Assembly: GCA_035637455.1 (NCBI GenBank)
Contig: DASPXE010000007.1
Location: 1-64,000 of the forward strand
DNA from: 20CM-4-69-16 sp035637455
GTDB lineage: Bacteria > Gemmatimonadota > Gemmatimonadetes > Gemmatimonadales > GWC2-71-9
Reading direction: 5' to 3'
DNA: 64,000 bases
The notes under the pieces were generated by a model. That model was given only the letters and a program-made list of their open reading frames with translations, was not told the origin of the DNA and did not search any database. Of the stretch, positions 26,401 to 34,417 are shown piece after piece (within the stretch, counting starts at the first letter, position 1; the number at the start of each line of letters is the position of its first letter). Position numbers and translations under genes: made by a program.

Positions 26401-28434
26401 ATGCTCCGCCGCCGCGCGTTGCCGCTGGCTGTCGTGGGTCTGTTTTCGTTTGCCGTCGCCGCGTGCAATTCTCCGACGGCGAATGAGCAACTCGCGTCAT
26501 TGCTCTCTTCCTCGGCCCGCTGCGAGCGGCCGCCCGGGGGCGCCGCGCCGACCGGCCGCGGCCACCCAGCTCTCACCGGCCACACGACCGTGCCCCTCGC
26601 GGGCATGCCCTTCGCGGTCGCGGTGTCAGGGAAGGGCGTCGTCTACGTCACGCGGGGCCACGCGGGGTCTGCCGTGCGCGCCGACCTTCCGTCCACCGTG
26701 CTCTCGGCACCGTTCGCCGTCGGGGACCTCCCATCGCAGGTCCGCATCCATCCCAACGGCCAGACGGCCTACGTAAGCAACCAGGATGCCAGCACCGTGA
26801 CGTTCGTCGACGTGGCGACCAACCACGCGTTCGCCGCTGTGCCCGTTCCGGCCGGCAGCATCCTCACGCTCGGACTGTCGCCCGAGGGCGACCGCCTCTA
26901 CGCGCTGACCGATTTCTTCGGCATCTACGTCATCAATACCGCCACGCGCCAGGTGATCGATTCGATTCCCGGCAGCGCAACGGGAAGTCTGCTCACAGGC
27001 GTGGCGTTCCACCCGTTCGCGCCCTGCATGTACATCGCGGCCCGGGACGAGGGAGCCATCCGCACAGTGGATCTGCGCGACGACAGCGTCGTCCACACCG
27101 ACGCGGTCGCCGGTGCCCGGATCCAGAACGTGGCGGTGTCGCTCGACGGCCAACTCCTGTTCGCGACCGACATCCAGCGCAGTAAGCTGCTGGTGCGCGA
27201 CCTCACGACGGAGGGCTCAACCTTCCTCGAGTACGCGATCGGGAGCGGGCAGGTCCGCAACGCGTTCGACGTGGCCGTCACACCGGACAACACCCAGGTG
27301 TACGTGAGCACGCTGGCCGACGGCAAGGTGTACGTGCTCCATCGGGCGACGCGCGCCCTGGTCGACTCGATCGTGACCGGAGGGAGCGCCCGCTACATCG
27401 GCTTCAGCAAGAGTGGGACGCACGCGGTCATTGCCAACGAGATGGGGTGGGTCGATTTCGTGTATGACGATCCGAACGCGGCGTCGCCTGTCTGCCTGCG
27501 ACCTGCGGTCGGCACGGCCCCGGGAGGCCTCGGGCATCCGGGCCTGGGCACACGGGACTCGGTTGGGCTGGACGGCGCGCCGTTCGCCGTCGCGGTGTCG
27601 TCTGCGGGGGTCGTGTACGTAACGCAATCACTCGCCGCCTCGGCCGTCCGTGCGGACCTCCCGTCCACCACGTTCTCGACGCCGTTCCCGGTAGGGTACC
27701 TGCCGTCGCAAGTCCGCATGAGCCCGGACGGCCGGACGGCGTACGTGAGCAACCAGGACGACGGGACCGTCACGTTCATCAACGTGGCGACCAATCAGGC
27801 GTTCGGCACCGCCATCGTCCCGGAAGGCAGCATCCTCACGACCGGCCTGTCGCTGGACGGCAGCCGGCTGTACGCGCTCACGGACTACTATGGCGTGTAC
27901 GTGATCGACACGGCCACGCGCCAGGTGGTGGCGCAGATCCCGACCGCCGGCACGATCCTCGCGGGTGTGGCGTTCCATCCGTTCGCGCCGTGCATGTACG
28001 TCGCGGCGCGAGACGAAGGAGCGATCCGCACCGTGGATCTGCGCAACAACAGGATCGTCCACACGGACGCCGTGCCGGGCGCCCGCATCCAGAACGTCGC
28101 CGTGTCGCGCGACGGCTCCGTCCTCTTCGCCACCGACATCGAGCGCAGCAAGCTCCTGGTGCGCGACCTGCCATCCGGTAGCGCGACTTTCCTCGAGTAC
28201 CCGATCGGCACCCCGCAGAGCCGCAACGCCTTCGATGTCGCGGTCACGCCGGATAACGCCCGGGTGTACGTGAGCACGCTGGCGGACGGCAAGGTCTACG
28301 TACTCGACCGCGCGACGCAGGCGGTGCTCGATTCCGTCCGGACCGGGGGCAGCGCTCGCTACATCGGCTTCAGCGCGAGCGGCACCCACGCGATCGTCGC
28401 GAACGAGATGGGTTGGGTCAACTTTATCCACTGA
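26401..28434 (+). CDS. Lipoprotein with two tandem YVTN-type beta-propellers
   Basis: 677 residues from the ATG at 26401; MLRRRALPL and lipobox FAVAAC give a clear lipoprotein signal. The mature protein is an internal duplication of about 310 residues. Both halves open with GLGHP-like and PFAVAVS motifs and share LPSQVR, GQTAYVSNQD/GRTAYVSNQD, LYALTD, VAFHPFAPCMY, AARDEGAIRTVDLR, GARIQNVAVS, RSKLLVRDL, YVSTLADGKVYVL and end ANEMGWV. Each half is one seven-blade YVTN propeller. Each repeat has a Cys in FAPCMY. It is probably anchored in the outer membrane facing the periplasm or outside; the ligand is unknown. The HTH-propeller gene directly upstream is a plausible cognate regulator. Confidence 0.85.
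   Translation: MLRRRALPLAVVGLFSFAVAACNSPTANEQLASLLSSSARCERPPGGAAPTGRGHPALTGHTTVPLAGMPFAVAVSGKGVVYVTRGHAGSAVRADLPSTVLSAPFAVGDLPSQVRIHPNGQTAYVSNQDASTVTFVDVATNHAFAAVPVPAGSILTLGLSPEGDRLYALTDFFGIYVINTATRQVIDSIPGSATGSLLTGVAFHPFAPCMYIAARDEGAIRTVDLRDDSVVHTDAVAGARIQNVAVSLDGQLLFATDIQRSKLLVRDLTTEGSTFLEYAIGSGQVRNAFDVAVTPDNTQVYVSTLADGKVYVLHRATRALVDSIVTGGSARYIGFSKSGTHAVIANEMGWVDFVYDDPNAASPVCLRPAVGTAPGGLGHPGLGTRDSVGLDGAPFAVAVSSAGVVYVTQSLAASAVRADLPSTTFSTPFPVGYLPSQVRMSPDGRTAYVSNQDDGTVTFINVATNQAFGTAIVPEGSILTTGLSLDGSRLYALTDYYGVYVIDTATRQVVAQIPTAGTILAGVAFHPFAPCMYVAARDEGAIRTVDLRNNRIVHTDAVPGARIQNVAVSRDGSVLFATDIERSKLLVRDLPSGSATFLEYPIGTPQSRNAFDVAVTPDNARVYVSTLADGKVYVLDRATQAVLDSVRTGGSARYIGFSASGTHAIVANEMGWVNFIH
26535..28431 (+). 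repeat. Intragenic tandem duplication of about 925 bp
   Basis: The DNA from about 26535 to 27470 is repeated at about 27509 to 28431 with mostly synonymous changes. For example, the segment encoding VAFHPFAPCMY and AARDEGAIRTVDLR at 27000 and 27968 is close to identical. The copies have diverged more in the blades following the first 100 residues. Confidence 0.8.
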
Positions 28435-28454
28435 CCAGTTGAGCGCCGCGCGCG

Positions 28455-28495
28455 GCGGGAGAGACGGTGCATATCCGTCTCTCCCGCTTCATTTT
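28455..28495 (+). terminator. Strong intrinsic terminator
   Basis: A perfect 13-bp stem, GCGGGAGAGACGG (28455-28467) with its complement at 28475-28487, a 7-nt loop, then TTCATTTT. It closes the propeller operon 20 bases after the stop. Confidence 0.93.
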
Positions 28496-28567
28496 ACGGC
28501 CCTACCGCGCGACCGCCGTCCCGTCCATATTCCGCGGTCTGAGAGCACTCACGCGGAGCTTTCACCC

Positions 28568-29773
28568 ATGAAGACTCAGGGTTTACATACAGACATCGTC
28601 TTCCTGTCCGGGGTCAGGACAGGGTTCGGGACGTTCGGCGGCTCGCTCAAGGACCTTTCGGCGATTGAGCTCGGCGCCATCGCGGCCAAACACGCCCTCG
28701 AGCGCTCGGGCGTGCCAGCAGCCGAGGTCGGCCACACAGTATTTGGCAACGCCCTACAGACCTCGGCGGACGCGATCTACTGCGCCCGTCACGTCGGGCT
28801 CAAGGCGGGCCTCCCGATCGAAGTGCCGGCCGTGACGGTCAACCGGTTGTGTGGCTCGGGCTTCGAGGCCATCACCCAAGGGGCGCAGCTCATCCTCCTG
28901 GGCGAAGCGAGCGCCGTGCTCGCGGGCGGCACGGAATCCATGAGCCAGGCGCCCCACGTAGTACGCGGGGCGCGCTGGGGACTGCGGCTCGGCCCCTCGG
29001 CCCCGCTCGAGGACCTGCTGTGGGAGGCGCTCAAGGACCCCCAGTGCGGCTGCTCCATGGCTGAAACGGCCGAGAACTTGGCCGAGCAGTACAAGCTCAC
29101 CCGTAAGGAAGTGGACGAGGTCGCGCTCGCGTCGCAGCAACGCGCGAAACAGGCGTGGGATGCCTGCGCCTTCCAGGACGAGGTGGTCCCGGTCCCCATC
29201 AAGCAGAAGGGGCAGACCGTCGAGTACCGCAAAGACGAGCACATGCGGCCCGACACCACGCTGCAGGTGCTGATGGGCCTCAAGCCATACTTCAAGAAGG
29301 ATGGGCTCGTGACGGCCGGCAACGCCTCCGGGATCGTGGACGGCGCGGCGGCCACCGTGATCGCGGGCGAGGCGTTCGCCAAGGCGCACGGCCTCAAGCC
29401 CCTGGGCCGGCTGGTCGCGTGGGCCGTGGTGGGCGTCGAGCCCAAGTACATGGGCATCGGCCCGGCGCCCGCGGCCCGCAAGGCGCTGGAGAAGGCCGGC
29501 ATGAAGCTCGAGCACCTGGATCTGATCGAGGTGAACGAAGCGTTCGCGCCCCAGTACCTCGCGGTCGAGAGAGAGCTGGGGCTCGACCGCGCCAAGACCA
29601 ACGTGGACGGCGGTGCGATCGCGATCGGCCACCCGCTCGCCGCGACCGGCGCGCGGATCACGATCCACCTGCTCCACGCGCTGCGGCGGCACAAGCAGCG
29701 CTTCGGACTGGGCTCCGCCTGCATCGGCGGCGGCCAGGGGGCGGCGGTGATCGTGGAAGCCTTCCCGGCCTGA
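28568..29773 (+). CDS. Acetyl-CoA C-acyltransferase (thiolase)
   Basis: 401 residues. Catalytic residues are in the usual places: nucleophile Cys in NRLCGSGFEA, His in GGAIAIGHPLAATGAR and second Cys in GSACIGGGQGAA. The enzyme condenses or cleaves 3-oxoacyl-CoA. It begins a plus-strand unit after the terminator and is separated from the 3-hydroxyacyl-CoA dehydrogenase by two envelope genes, so the pair likely serves beta-oxidation or C4 CoA metabolism. The start ATG at 28568 follows CGGAGCTTTCACCC. Confidence 0.93.
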   Translation: MKTQGLHTDIVFLSGVRTGFGTFGGSLKDLSAIELGAIAAKHALERSGVPAAEVGHTVFGNALQTSADAIYCARHVGLKAGLPIEVPAVTVNRLCGSGFEAITQGAQLILLGEASAVLAGGTESMSQAPHVVRGARWGLRLGPSAPLEDLLWEALKDPQCGCSMAETAENLAEQYKLTRKEVDEVALASQQRAKQAWDACAFQDEVVPVPIKQKGQTVEYRKDEHMRPDTTLQVLMGLKPYFKKDGLVTAGNASGIVDGAAATVIAGEAFAKAHGLKPLGRLVAWAVVGVEPKYMGIGPAPAARKALEKAGMKLEHLDLIEVNEAFAPQYLAVERELGLDRAKTNVDGGAIAIGHPLAATGARITIHLLHALRRHKQRFGLGSACIGGGQGAAVIVEAFPA

Positions 29774-29785
29774 GGAGGAGCTGCG

Positions 29786-30616
29786 ATGGACATGATCGTG
29801 ACGACCGTCCTCGGCCTCTTGGCGTTGTATCTCTTCGGAGGCCTCAAGGTGCTCCGGGAGTACGAGCGCGCGGTCTATTTCTTCCTCGGCCGCTCGTGGG
29901 GAGCGAAAGGGCCGGGACTGATCTACGTGCCGCCGTTGTTCGCGAAGACGCAGACGGTCAGCTTGCGGGTCGTGGCGATGGACATCCCGCCCCAGGACGT
30001 GATCACGCGCGACAACATCTCCATCAAGGTGAACGCCGTCCTCTACATGCTCGTGCGCGATCCCGTGAAGGCGGTGATCGGGGTCGAGAACTACCTCTAC
30101 GCCACGAGCCAGCTGGCGCAGACGACCCTGCGCTCGGTGCTGGGCGAGACCGAGCTCGACGAGCTGCTGATGAACCGCGAGAAGATCAACAACATCTTGA
30201 AGAACATCATCGACAAGCGCACCGAGAACTGGGGCATCGAGGTCACGGCCGTGGAGGTGAAGGACGTGGACCTGCCGCCCGAGATGAAGCGTGCGATGGC
30301 GCGGCAAGCCGAAGCGGAGCGTGAGCGGCGAGCGAAGGTCATCAACGCCGAGGGCGAGCTGCAGGCCTCGGAGAAGCTCGCCCAGGCCGCTCGCATCATC
30401 GGCGCGGAGCCCGCGGCGATCCAGCTGCGCTACCTGCAGACGGTGACCGAGATCTCCTCGGAGAACAACTCCACGACGTTCTTCCCGATCCCCATCGATT
30501 TGTTCAAAGGGTTTCTCGACTCGGTGGCGCGGAAGACGACGGCCCCGGCGCTCCCAGAGCGGGCTTCGGGCGAGACGCTCCCGGCTGCGCCGAAGACGAA
30601 CAAGGTCGAGGCGTAG
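29786..30616 (+). CDS. SPFH/stomatin-like membrane protein (slipin)
   Basis: 276 residues: one N-terminal transmembrane segment (TTVLGLLALYLFGGL), then a complete SPFH/band-7 domain (VLREYERAVYFFLGR, KGPGLIYVPPL, MDIPPQDVITRDNISIKVNA, LRSVLGETELDELLMNRE). A charged helical stretch rich in Glu, Arg and Ala (MARQAEAERERRAKVINAEG) follows. Such proteins oligomerise on membranes and regulate proteases or microdomains; a partner NfeD-type protein is not in the window, but the next gene is a membrane protein 3 bases away. RBS GAGGAG 7 bases before ATG. Confidence 0.92.
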   Translation: MDMIVTTVLGLLALYLFGGLKVLREYERAVYFFLGRSWGAKGPGLIYVPPLFAKTQTVSLRVVAMDIPPQDVITRDNISIKVNAVLYMLVRDPVKAVIGVENYLYATSQLAQTTLRSVLGETELDELLMNREKINNILKNIIDKRTENWGIEVTAVEVKDVDLPPEMKRAMARQAEAERERRAKVINAEGELQASEKLAQAARIIGAEPAAIQLRYLQTVTEISSENNSTTFFPIPIDLFKGFLDSVARKTTAPALPERASGETLPAAPKTNKVEA

Positions 30617-30619
30617 GCG

Positions 30620-31459
30620 ATGCCGGGCGAGCTCATCAGCCGCGCGGCGCTCGAGCGCATCATCCAGCGCGCGGCCGAGCTCCAAGCGGCGGAGCACGAC
30701 ATCGGCGAGGGGCTGACGAAGGCCGAGCTGCTCGCCCTGGGGCAGGACGTCGGCATCCCCGAGCGCTACCTCCACCAAGCCCTGCTCGAAGAGCAGACCC
30801 GCGCCGTGGTGGAGCAGGGGCGGGGCGCGCTCGCCTGGCTGGCGGGACCAGCCCGGCTCTCCGCCGCGCGCATCGCCCCGGGTGACCGCGCCGCCATCCT
30901 GAAGGCGCTGGGCGCCTGGATGGAGGACGAGGAGCTGCTCCAGGTGAAACGGCGCCACGCGGACCGCACCAGCTGGGAGCCGAAGGTGGGCGCGTTCGCG
31001 TCGATCCAGCGGGCGCTGGGCACCAAGGGCAAGACGTACGCCCTGGCGCGCGCTGCAGAAGTGGCGGGCCAGGTGACCCAGCTCGAGCCGGGGTTCTGTC
31101 ACGTGCAGCTTGTGGCGAACGTGGCGAACCTGCGCAAGGCGCGGCTCAGCGGTGCAGGCGTCCTCGCCGCGCTGGCGGCCGCCGCGGTGGCGCTCGGCGC
31201 GACGGTGCCCATCGCCCTCATCTCCCCCATCCTGTTCGTCAAGGGCGCGGCGCTGGGAATCGCTGCGATCCTCGTGGCCCGGCGTCACCGCCCCCAGAAC
31301 GAGCGGATCCAGGTGGGGCTCGAGCAGGTGCTCGACCGCCTCGAGCGGGGCGAGATCAGACCCGAGCACGCGCTCCCGGGCCAGAAGGCGAGCGCATTCG
31401 TGCGTATCGCCGACGAGATCCGCATGCTGATGAACCCCGGGACACCGCCCCGGGGGTAG
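30620..31459 (+). CDS. Two-helix membrane protein, unknown function, partner of the slipin gene
   Basis: 279 residues. N-terminal helical region (SRAALERIIQRAAELQAAEH, LTKAELLALGQDVGIPERYL) resembles domains found in many hypothetical membrane proteins from soil bacteria. A central soluble part is followed by two adjacent transmembrane segments (VLAALAAAAVALGATV and ALISPILFVKGAALGIAAIL) and a cytoplasmic charged tail. It has no catalytic motif. Spacing of 3 bases from the slipin gene argues for a common role in membrane organisation. Confidence 0.72.
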   Translation: MPGELISRAALERIIQRAAELQAAEHDIGEGLTKAELLALGQDVGIPERYLHQALLEEQTRAVVEQGRGALAWLAGPARLSAARIAPGDRAAILKALGAWMEDEELLQVKRRHADRTSWEPKVGAFASIQRALGTKGKTYALARAAEVAGQVTQLEPGFCHVQLVANVANLRKARLSGAGVLAALAAAAVALGATVPIALISPILFVKGAALGIAAILVARRHRPQNERIQVGLEQVLDRLERGEIRPEHALPGQKASAFVRIADEIRMLMNPGTPPRG

Positions 31460-31514
31460 GTCGACTTACCGGGACCTCGCGGTCGGCCCACCCGGAAGGG
31501 GCTTGGGAGGCGCA

Positions 31515-32402
31515 TTGACAGAGATCAAGCGCGTGGGGGTGTTGGGCTGCGGCCTGATGGGCAGCGGCATCGCGCAGGTCGCCGCGACCGCCGGCTACGA
31601 CACGATCGTGCGCGACGTCTCGCAAGAGATCTGGGACCGCGCACGAGCGGGGATGGAGAAGTCGCTCGCCAGGTTTGTGGAGAAGGGGAAGCTCGCGGCC
31701 GCCAAGCGCGACGCCGCGCTCAAGCGACTCACCTTCACCACGGCAACCGCCGAGCTCCAGGGGTGCGACATCGTGGTCGAAGCGGTGACCGAGGACCTGG
31801 AGCTCAAGAACGGCCTGTGGAAGGAGCTCGACGGCCGCTCGGGACAGATGACGATCTTTGCGTCCAACACGTCGAGCCTCACCATCGCGGCTATGGCAGC
31901 AGCCACGCGGCGGGGTGACCGCTTCGTCGGGCTCCACTTTTTCAACCCGGTGCCGCTGATGCCGCTCGTCGAGGTCGTGCGCACCGTGACGACGTCGGAG
32001 GAGACGTTCCGTCGCGCCTTTGCGTTCGCCCAGTCCCTCGGCAAGGAGCCGGTCGCGGCGAAGGACAACTCCGGCTTCATCGTGAACCTGCTGCTCGTCC
32101 CCTATCTGCTCGATGCCATTCGCGCCGTGGAGCACGGTGTCGCGAGCGTGCCCGATATCGACAAGGCGATGCAGCTCGGTTGCGGCTACCCAATGGGCCC
32201 GCTCACGCTGCTCGACTTCGTGGGGCTCGACACGACCTACAAGATCGCCGAGATCATGTTCACCGAGTACCGCGAGCCCCGCTACGCGCCGCCCCCCCTC
32301 CTCAAACGCATGGTCCTCGCCGGCCTGAACGGCCGCAAGAGCGGCAAGGGCTTCTACGACTACTCCGCCGACCCGCCCAGGGTCGTCGACCTGGGCATTT
32401 AA
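31515..32402 (+). CDS. 3-hydroxyacyl-CoA (3-hydroxybutyryl-CoA) dehydrogenase
   Basis: 295 residues from the TTG at 31515, which has a good GGGAGG 5-10 bases upstream; a TTG at 31503 is less likely. The NAD motif is GVLGCGLMGSGIAQVAA; catalytic His and Glu lie in GLHFFNPVPLMPLVEVV, and the signature KDNSGFIVNLLLVPYL and GCGYPMGPLTLLDFVGLDT are typical of the single-domain HBD family. It oxidises (S)-3-hydroxyacyl-CoA with NAD and fits with the thiolase upstream. Confidence 0.94.
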   Translation: MTEIKRVGVLGCGLMGSGIAQVAATAGYDTIVRDVSQEIWDRARAGMEKSLARFVEKGKLAAAKRDAALKRLTFTTATAELQGCDIVVEAVTEDLELKNGLWKELDGRSGQMTIFASNTSSLTIAAMAAATRRGDRFVGLHFFNPVPLMPLVEVVRTVTTSEETFRRAFAFAQSLGKEPVAAKDNSGFIVNLLLVPYLLDAIRAVEHGVASVPDIDKAMQLGCGYPMGPLTLLDFVGLDTTYKIAEIMFTEYREPRYAPPPLLKRMVLAGLNGRKSGKGFYDYSADPPRVVDLGI

Positions 32403-32440
32403 CGCGTCGTCACCTCCACCCCACCGACCAAAGGAGCGGC

Positions 32441-33016
32441 ATGTTCGGCTACGACTGGCCCCGCTTCCACGCGGCCGTGAACGACCTCCCCGCCGCCTTG
32501 CTGCTCGTGACGGCGCTGTTCGACGTCGCCGCGTGGCTCACGAAGCGTGACTCGCTGCGGGCTGCGGCACTCTGGACCCTGTGGGCCGGCGTGATCGGCG
32601 GCTGGGTCGCCGTGGTCGCGGGGCTCCAGGCCGAGGACGTCATCGAGCACGGCGAGGCGATCCATGAACTGATGGAGACGCACGAGACGCTCGCCCTCGT
32701 CACGATGGGCATTTTCACCGTCGTGCTGGCGTGGAAACTGGTCCGCCGCGCGCGGCTGGGCGGCGTGGAGGAGACGGTGCTGCGCCTGCTCAGCGTCGCG
32801 GGGCTGGTCGGCATCGTCTGGACGGCGCGGATCGGCGGGAAGCTCGTGTTCGACCACGCAGCGGGGATCCCGGCTGCGACGATGCAGGCGGAGATGCGGG
32901 ACCGCGAGGCGGGACATCATCATCACCCGGGCGAGACGGAGGAGGATGAGCATGCCGACTCCCTTGCCGACTCCGCGCACCGGCATGCACCGGGGACGCC
33001 GCCGCATCGGCACTGA
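32441..33016 (+). CDS. DUF2231 membrane protein with His-rich C-terminus
   Basis: 191 residues. Four predicted transmembrane helices in the arrangement of DUF2231 (FHAAVNDLPAALLLVTALFD, then LWAGVIGGWVAVVAGL, ALVTMGIFTVVLAWKL, LSVAGLVGIVWTARIGGKLV). The C-terminal 35 residues are extremely rich in His, Glu and Asp (AGHHHHPGETEEDEHADS, HRHAPGTPPHRH), a possible metal-binding tail. The family is linked to redox or metal homeostasis only loosely. Good RBS AAAGGAG. Stop overlaps the ATG of the lipoprotein gene by one base (TGATG). Confidence 0.82.
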   Translation: MFGYDWPRFHAAVNDLPAALLLVTALFDVAAWLTKRDSLRAAALWTLWAGVIGGWVAVVAGLQAEDVIEHGEAIHELMETHETLALVTMGIFTVVLAWKLVRRARLGGVEETVLRLLSVAGLVGIVWTARIGGKLVFDHAAGIPAATMQAEMRDREAGHHHHPGETEEDEHADSLADSAHRHAPGTPPHRH

Positions 33017-33588
33017 TGCCAGTGCGGAATGCGGAGTGCGGAGTGCGGAGTGGCAGGGTCTGCGTCGAAGCGCGTGACCTTTCACGGCGACTCGGCATTC
33101 CGCACTCCGCACTCCTCACTCTCATCCTGCTCACCGCCTGCACCCCTGTCACCACCCGACCGGACTTCCTGCCGGACCCGCAAGCGTCCCGGATCGTGCT
33201 CGACGCCCGCACCGAGCGGGTGACGCCCGAGATCGCGGCACTCGTGGCGGCAGAGAGCCTGCAAGTCGAGCGGGTGAACGTGCGCGACGGATACGTCGAG
33301 ACCGCCTGGTACGACACTCGGTCCCACCGGTCGTTTCGGGGCGCCCGCGACGTCTCCGACCTCGCCGCAACGGTGAAGATCCGCTGCTGGGCCGATCCCT
33401 ACGTCCCGGGACAGACGCGTCTCACCGTCGAGGCCGTCTATCGCCCCCGCTACGACCCGTCCCGCACGGAGCGGGATCTCGAAGTGATCGTGCCCAAGAC
33501 CCACGCCGGACACGCGATCGCCGACTCTCTCGTGGCGGCGCTCAGGAAGCGCTTTGGGACACCCAGCTCCTCACCCACCGCTCCATGA
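33016..33588 (+). CDS. Lipoprotein, unknown function; signal peptide encoded by a heptanucleotide array
   Basis: 190 residues. Lipobox LLTAC after a hydrophobic stretch (SALLTLILLTAC) with an unusually long, charged N-region of about 25 residues. The mature domain (ADPYVPGQTRLTVEAVYRPR, ERDLEVIVPKTHAGHAIADS) looks like a small beta-rich lipoprotein without a named family. The left arm of a 7-nt array begins 5 bases after the ATG and the right arm codes for GIPHSALLTL of the signal, so the N-terminal sequence is largely repeat-derived. Its 3' end overlaps the convergent DUF116 gene by 47 bases. Confidence 0.75.
   Translation: MPVRNAECGVRSGRVCVEARDLSRRLGIPHSALLTLILLTACTPVTTRPDFLPDPQASRIVLDARTERVTPEIAALVAAESLQVERVNVRDGYVETAWYDTRSHRSFRGARDVSDLAATVKIRCWADPYVPGQTRLTVEAVYRPRYDPSRTERDLEVIVPKTHAGHAIADSLVAALRKRFGTPSSSPTAP
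33021..33120. repeat. Inverted pair of heptanucleotide arrays
   Basis: Left arm (33021-33052): AGTGCGG AATGCGG AGTGCGG AGTGCGG AGTGG. Right arm (33094-33120): GCATTCC GCACTCC GCACTCC TCACTCT. The arms are complementary over about 20 bases with two mismatches and 40 bases apart, so they can form a long hairpin. The array is in frame inside the lipoprotein gene. Confidence 0.85.
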
Positions 33589-34405
33589 CGTCGAGATCCA
33601 CCATCGCATCCCGGCAGGGCCCGTTGGGCAGCCGCATCGTGAGCCCGAGCACCGGGAGCTTGCCCGCGACGTCCCGTAGGCCGGTCGTCATGTCGCGCTC
33701 GCACGCCACGGCCACCACCGCCCGAGGGCGCCGTTCGCGGATCACGCGCCGCGCGAGCTGCCCGCGGGTCGCCACGAATACGGGGACCTCGTACCGCCCG
33801 GCGATCGCGAGCACGCCGTCCAGCGCCTGCTTCGAGAGACAGCGCGGGATCAACACCAGCAGCTCGCCCTTCCCCACCGTCCGCCGACGGCGCGCGGCGA
33901 GGGCGTTGTAGACGTCGATCGCGGCGTGCTCCGCCCAGTCGCGCCTCCCGAAAACACGGGAGACGTACGAGGTGAAGCTCATCAGGTGCAGATACGGGCC
34001 TCGCTCGAGCAGCCGCCCCGGCAGCAGCAGCACACCCCCATAGAAGGAAAGCAGCAGCAGCGCGAACCACAGCGCGCACGCGCCCGACGCGACCGCCAGC
34101 GCGCCCCACAGCAGCGCCGGCAAGGCGGAGAGCAGGGCTTCGAGCCGCGGGGCGAGCAGGAACAGCAGCAGCGCTGTCGCACCGAGCCCGACGATCAGCG
34201 TGAGGGCGCCGAACTGGAAAAACAGTCCCGGAGGTGCGGAGAAGTCGCCGTCTCCGGCGAGGGGCTTGCCATCCCATTCGTCCCATTCGTGGCCCAGGCG
34301 GCGGTCGGTCTCGATGTGGATGAGCTGGGCGCGCGGCGCGTCTGAAGGCATACGGGCCTCAAGCATCACTCGGGGGTGTAGCCGTGTCAAGCTGAGAGCG
34401 CGCAT
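33542..34405 (-). CDS. DUF116 membrane protein
   Basis: 287 residues. N-terminal part has two hydrophobic segments (ALTLIVGLGATALLLFLLAP and ALLWGALAVASGACALWFAL). The C-terminal 120 residues match DUF116 (LLVLIPRCLSKQALDGVL, AVVAVACERDMTTGL, VLGLTMRLPNGPCRD) with conserved Cys residues in PRCLS, VACER and GPCRD, as in the family. Family members are associated with Fe-S or radical enzymes in some genomes. Start could be ATG 34405 or ATG 34351; the gene is divergent from the FAD oxidase 12 bases away. Confidence 0.82.
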   Translation of the reverse strand: MRALSLTRLHPRVMLEARMPSDAPRAQLIHIETDRRLGHEWDEWDGKPLAGDGDFSAPPGLFFQFGALTLIVGLGATALLLFLLAPRLEALLSALPALLWGALAVASGACALWFALLLLSFYGGVLLLPGRLLERGPYLHLMSFTSYVSRVFGRRDWAEHAAIDVYNALAARRRRTVGKGELLVLIPRCLSKQALDGVLAIAGRYEVPVFVATRGQLARRVIRERRPRAVVAVACERDMTTGLRDVAGKLPVLGLTMRLPNGPCRDAMVDLDVMERWVRSWVSQSAS

Positions 34406-34417
34406 GTACTTTCCACC

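Noticed and set aside
33021..33120. CRISPR array
   Set aside because: The repeated unit is 7 nt without spacers, and the second arm is inverted. No cas genes in the window.
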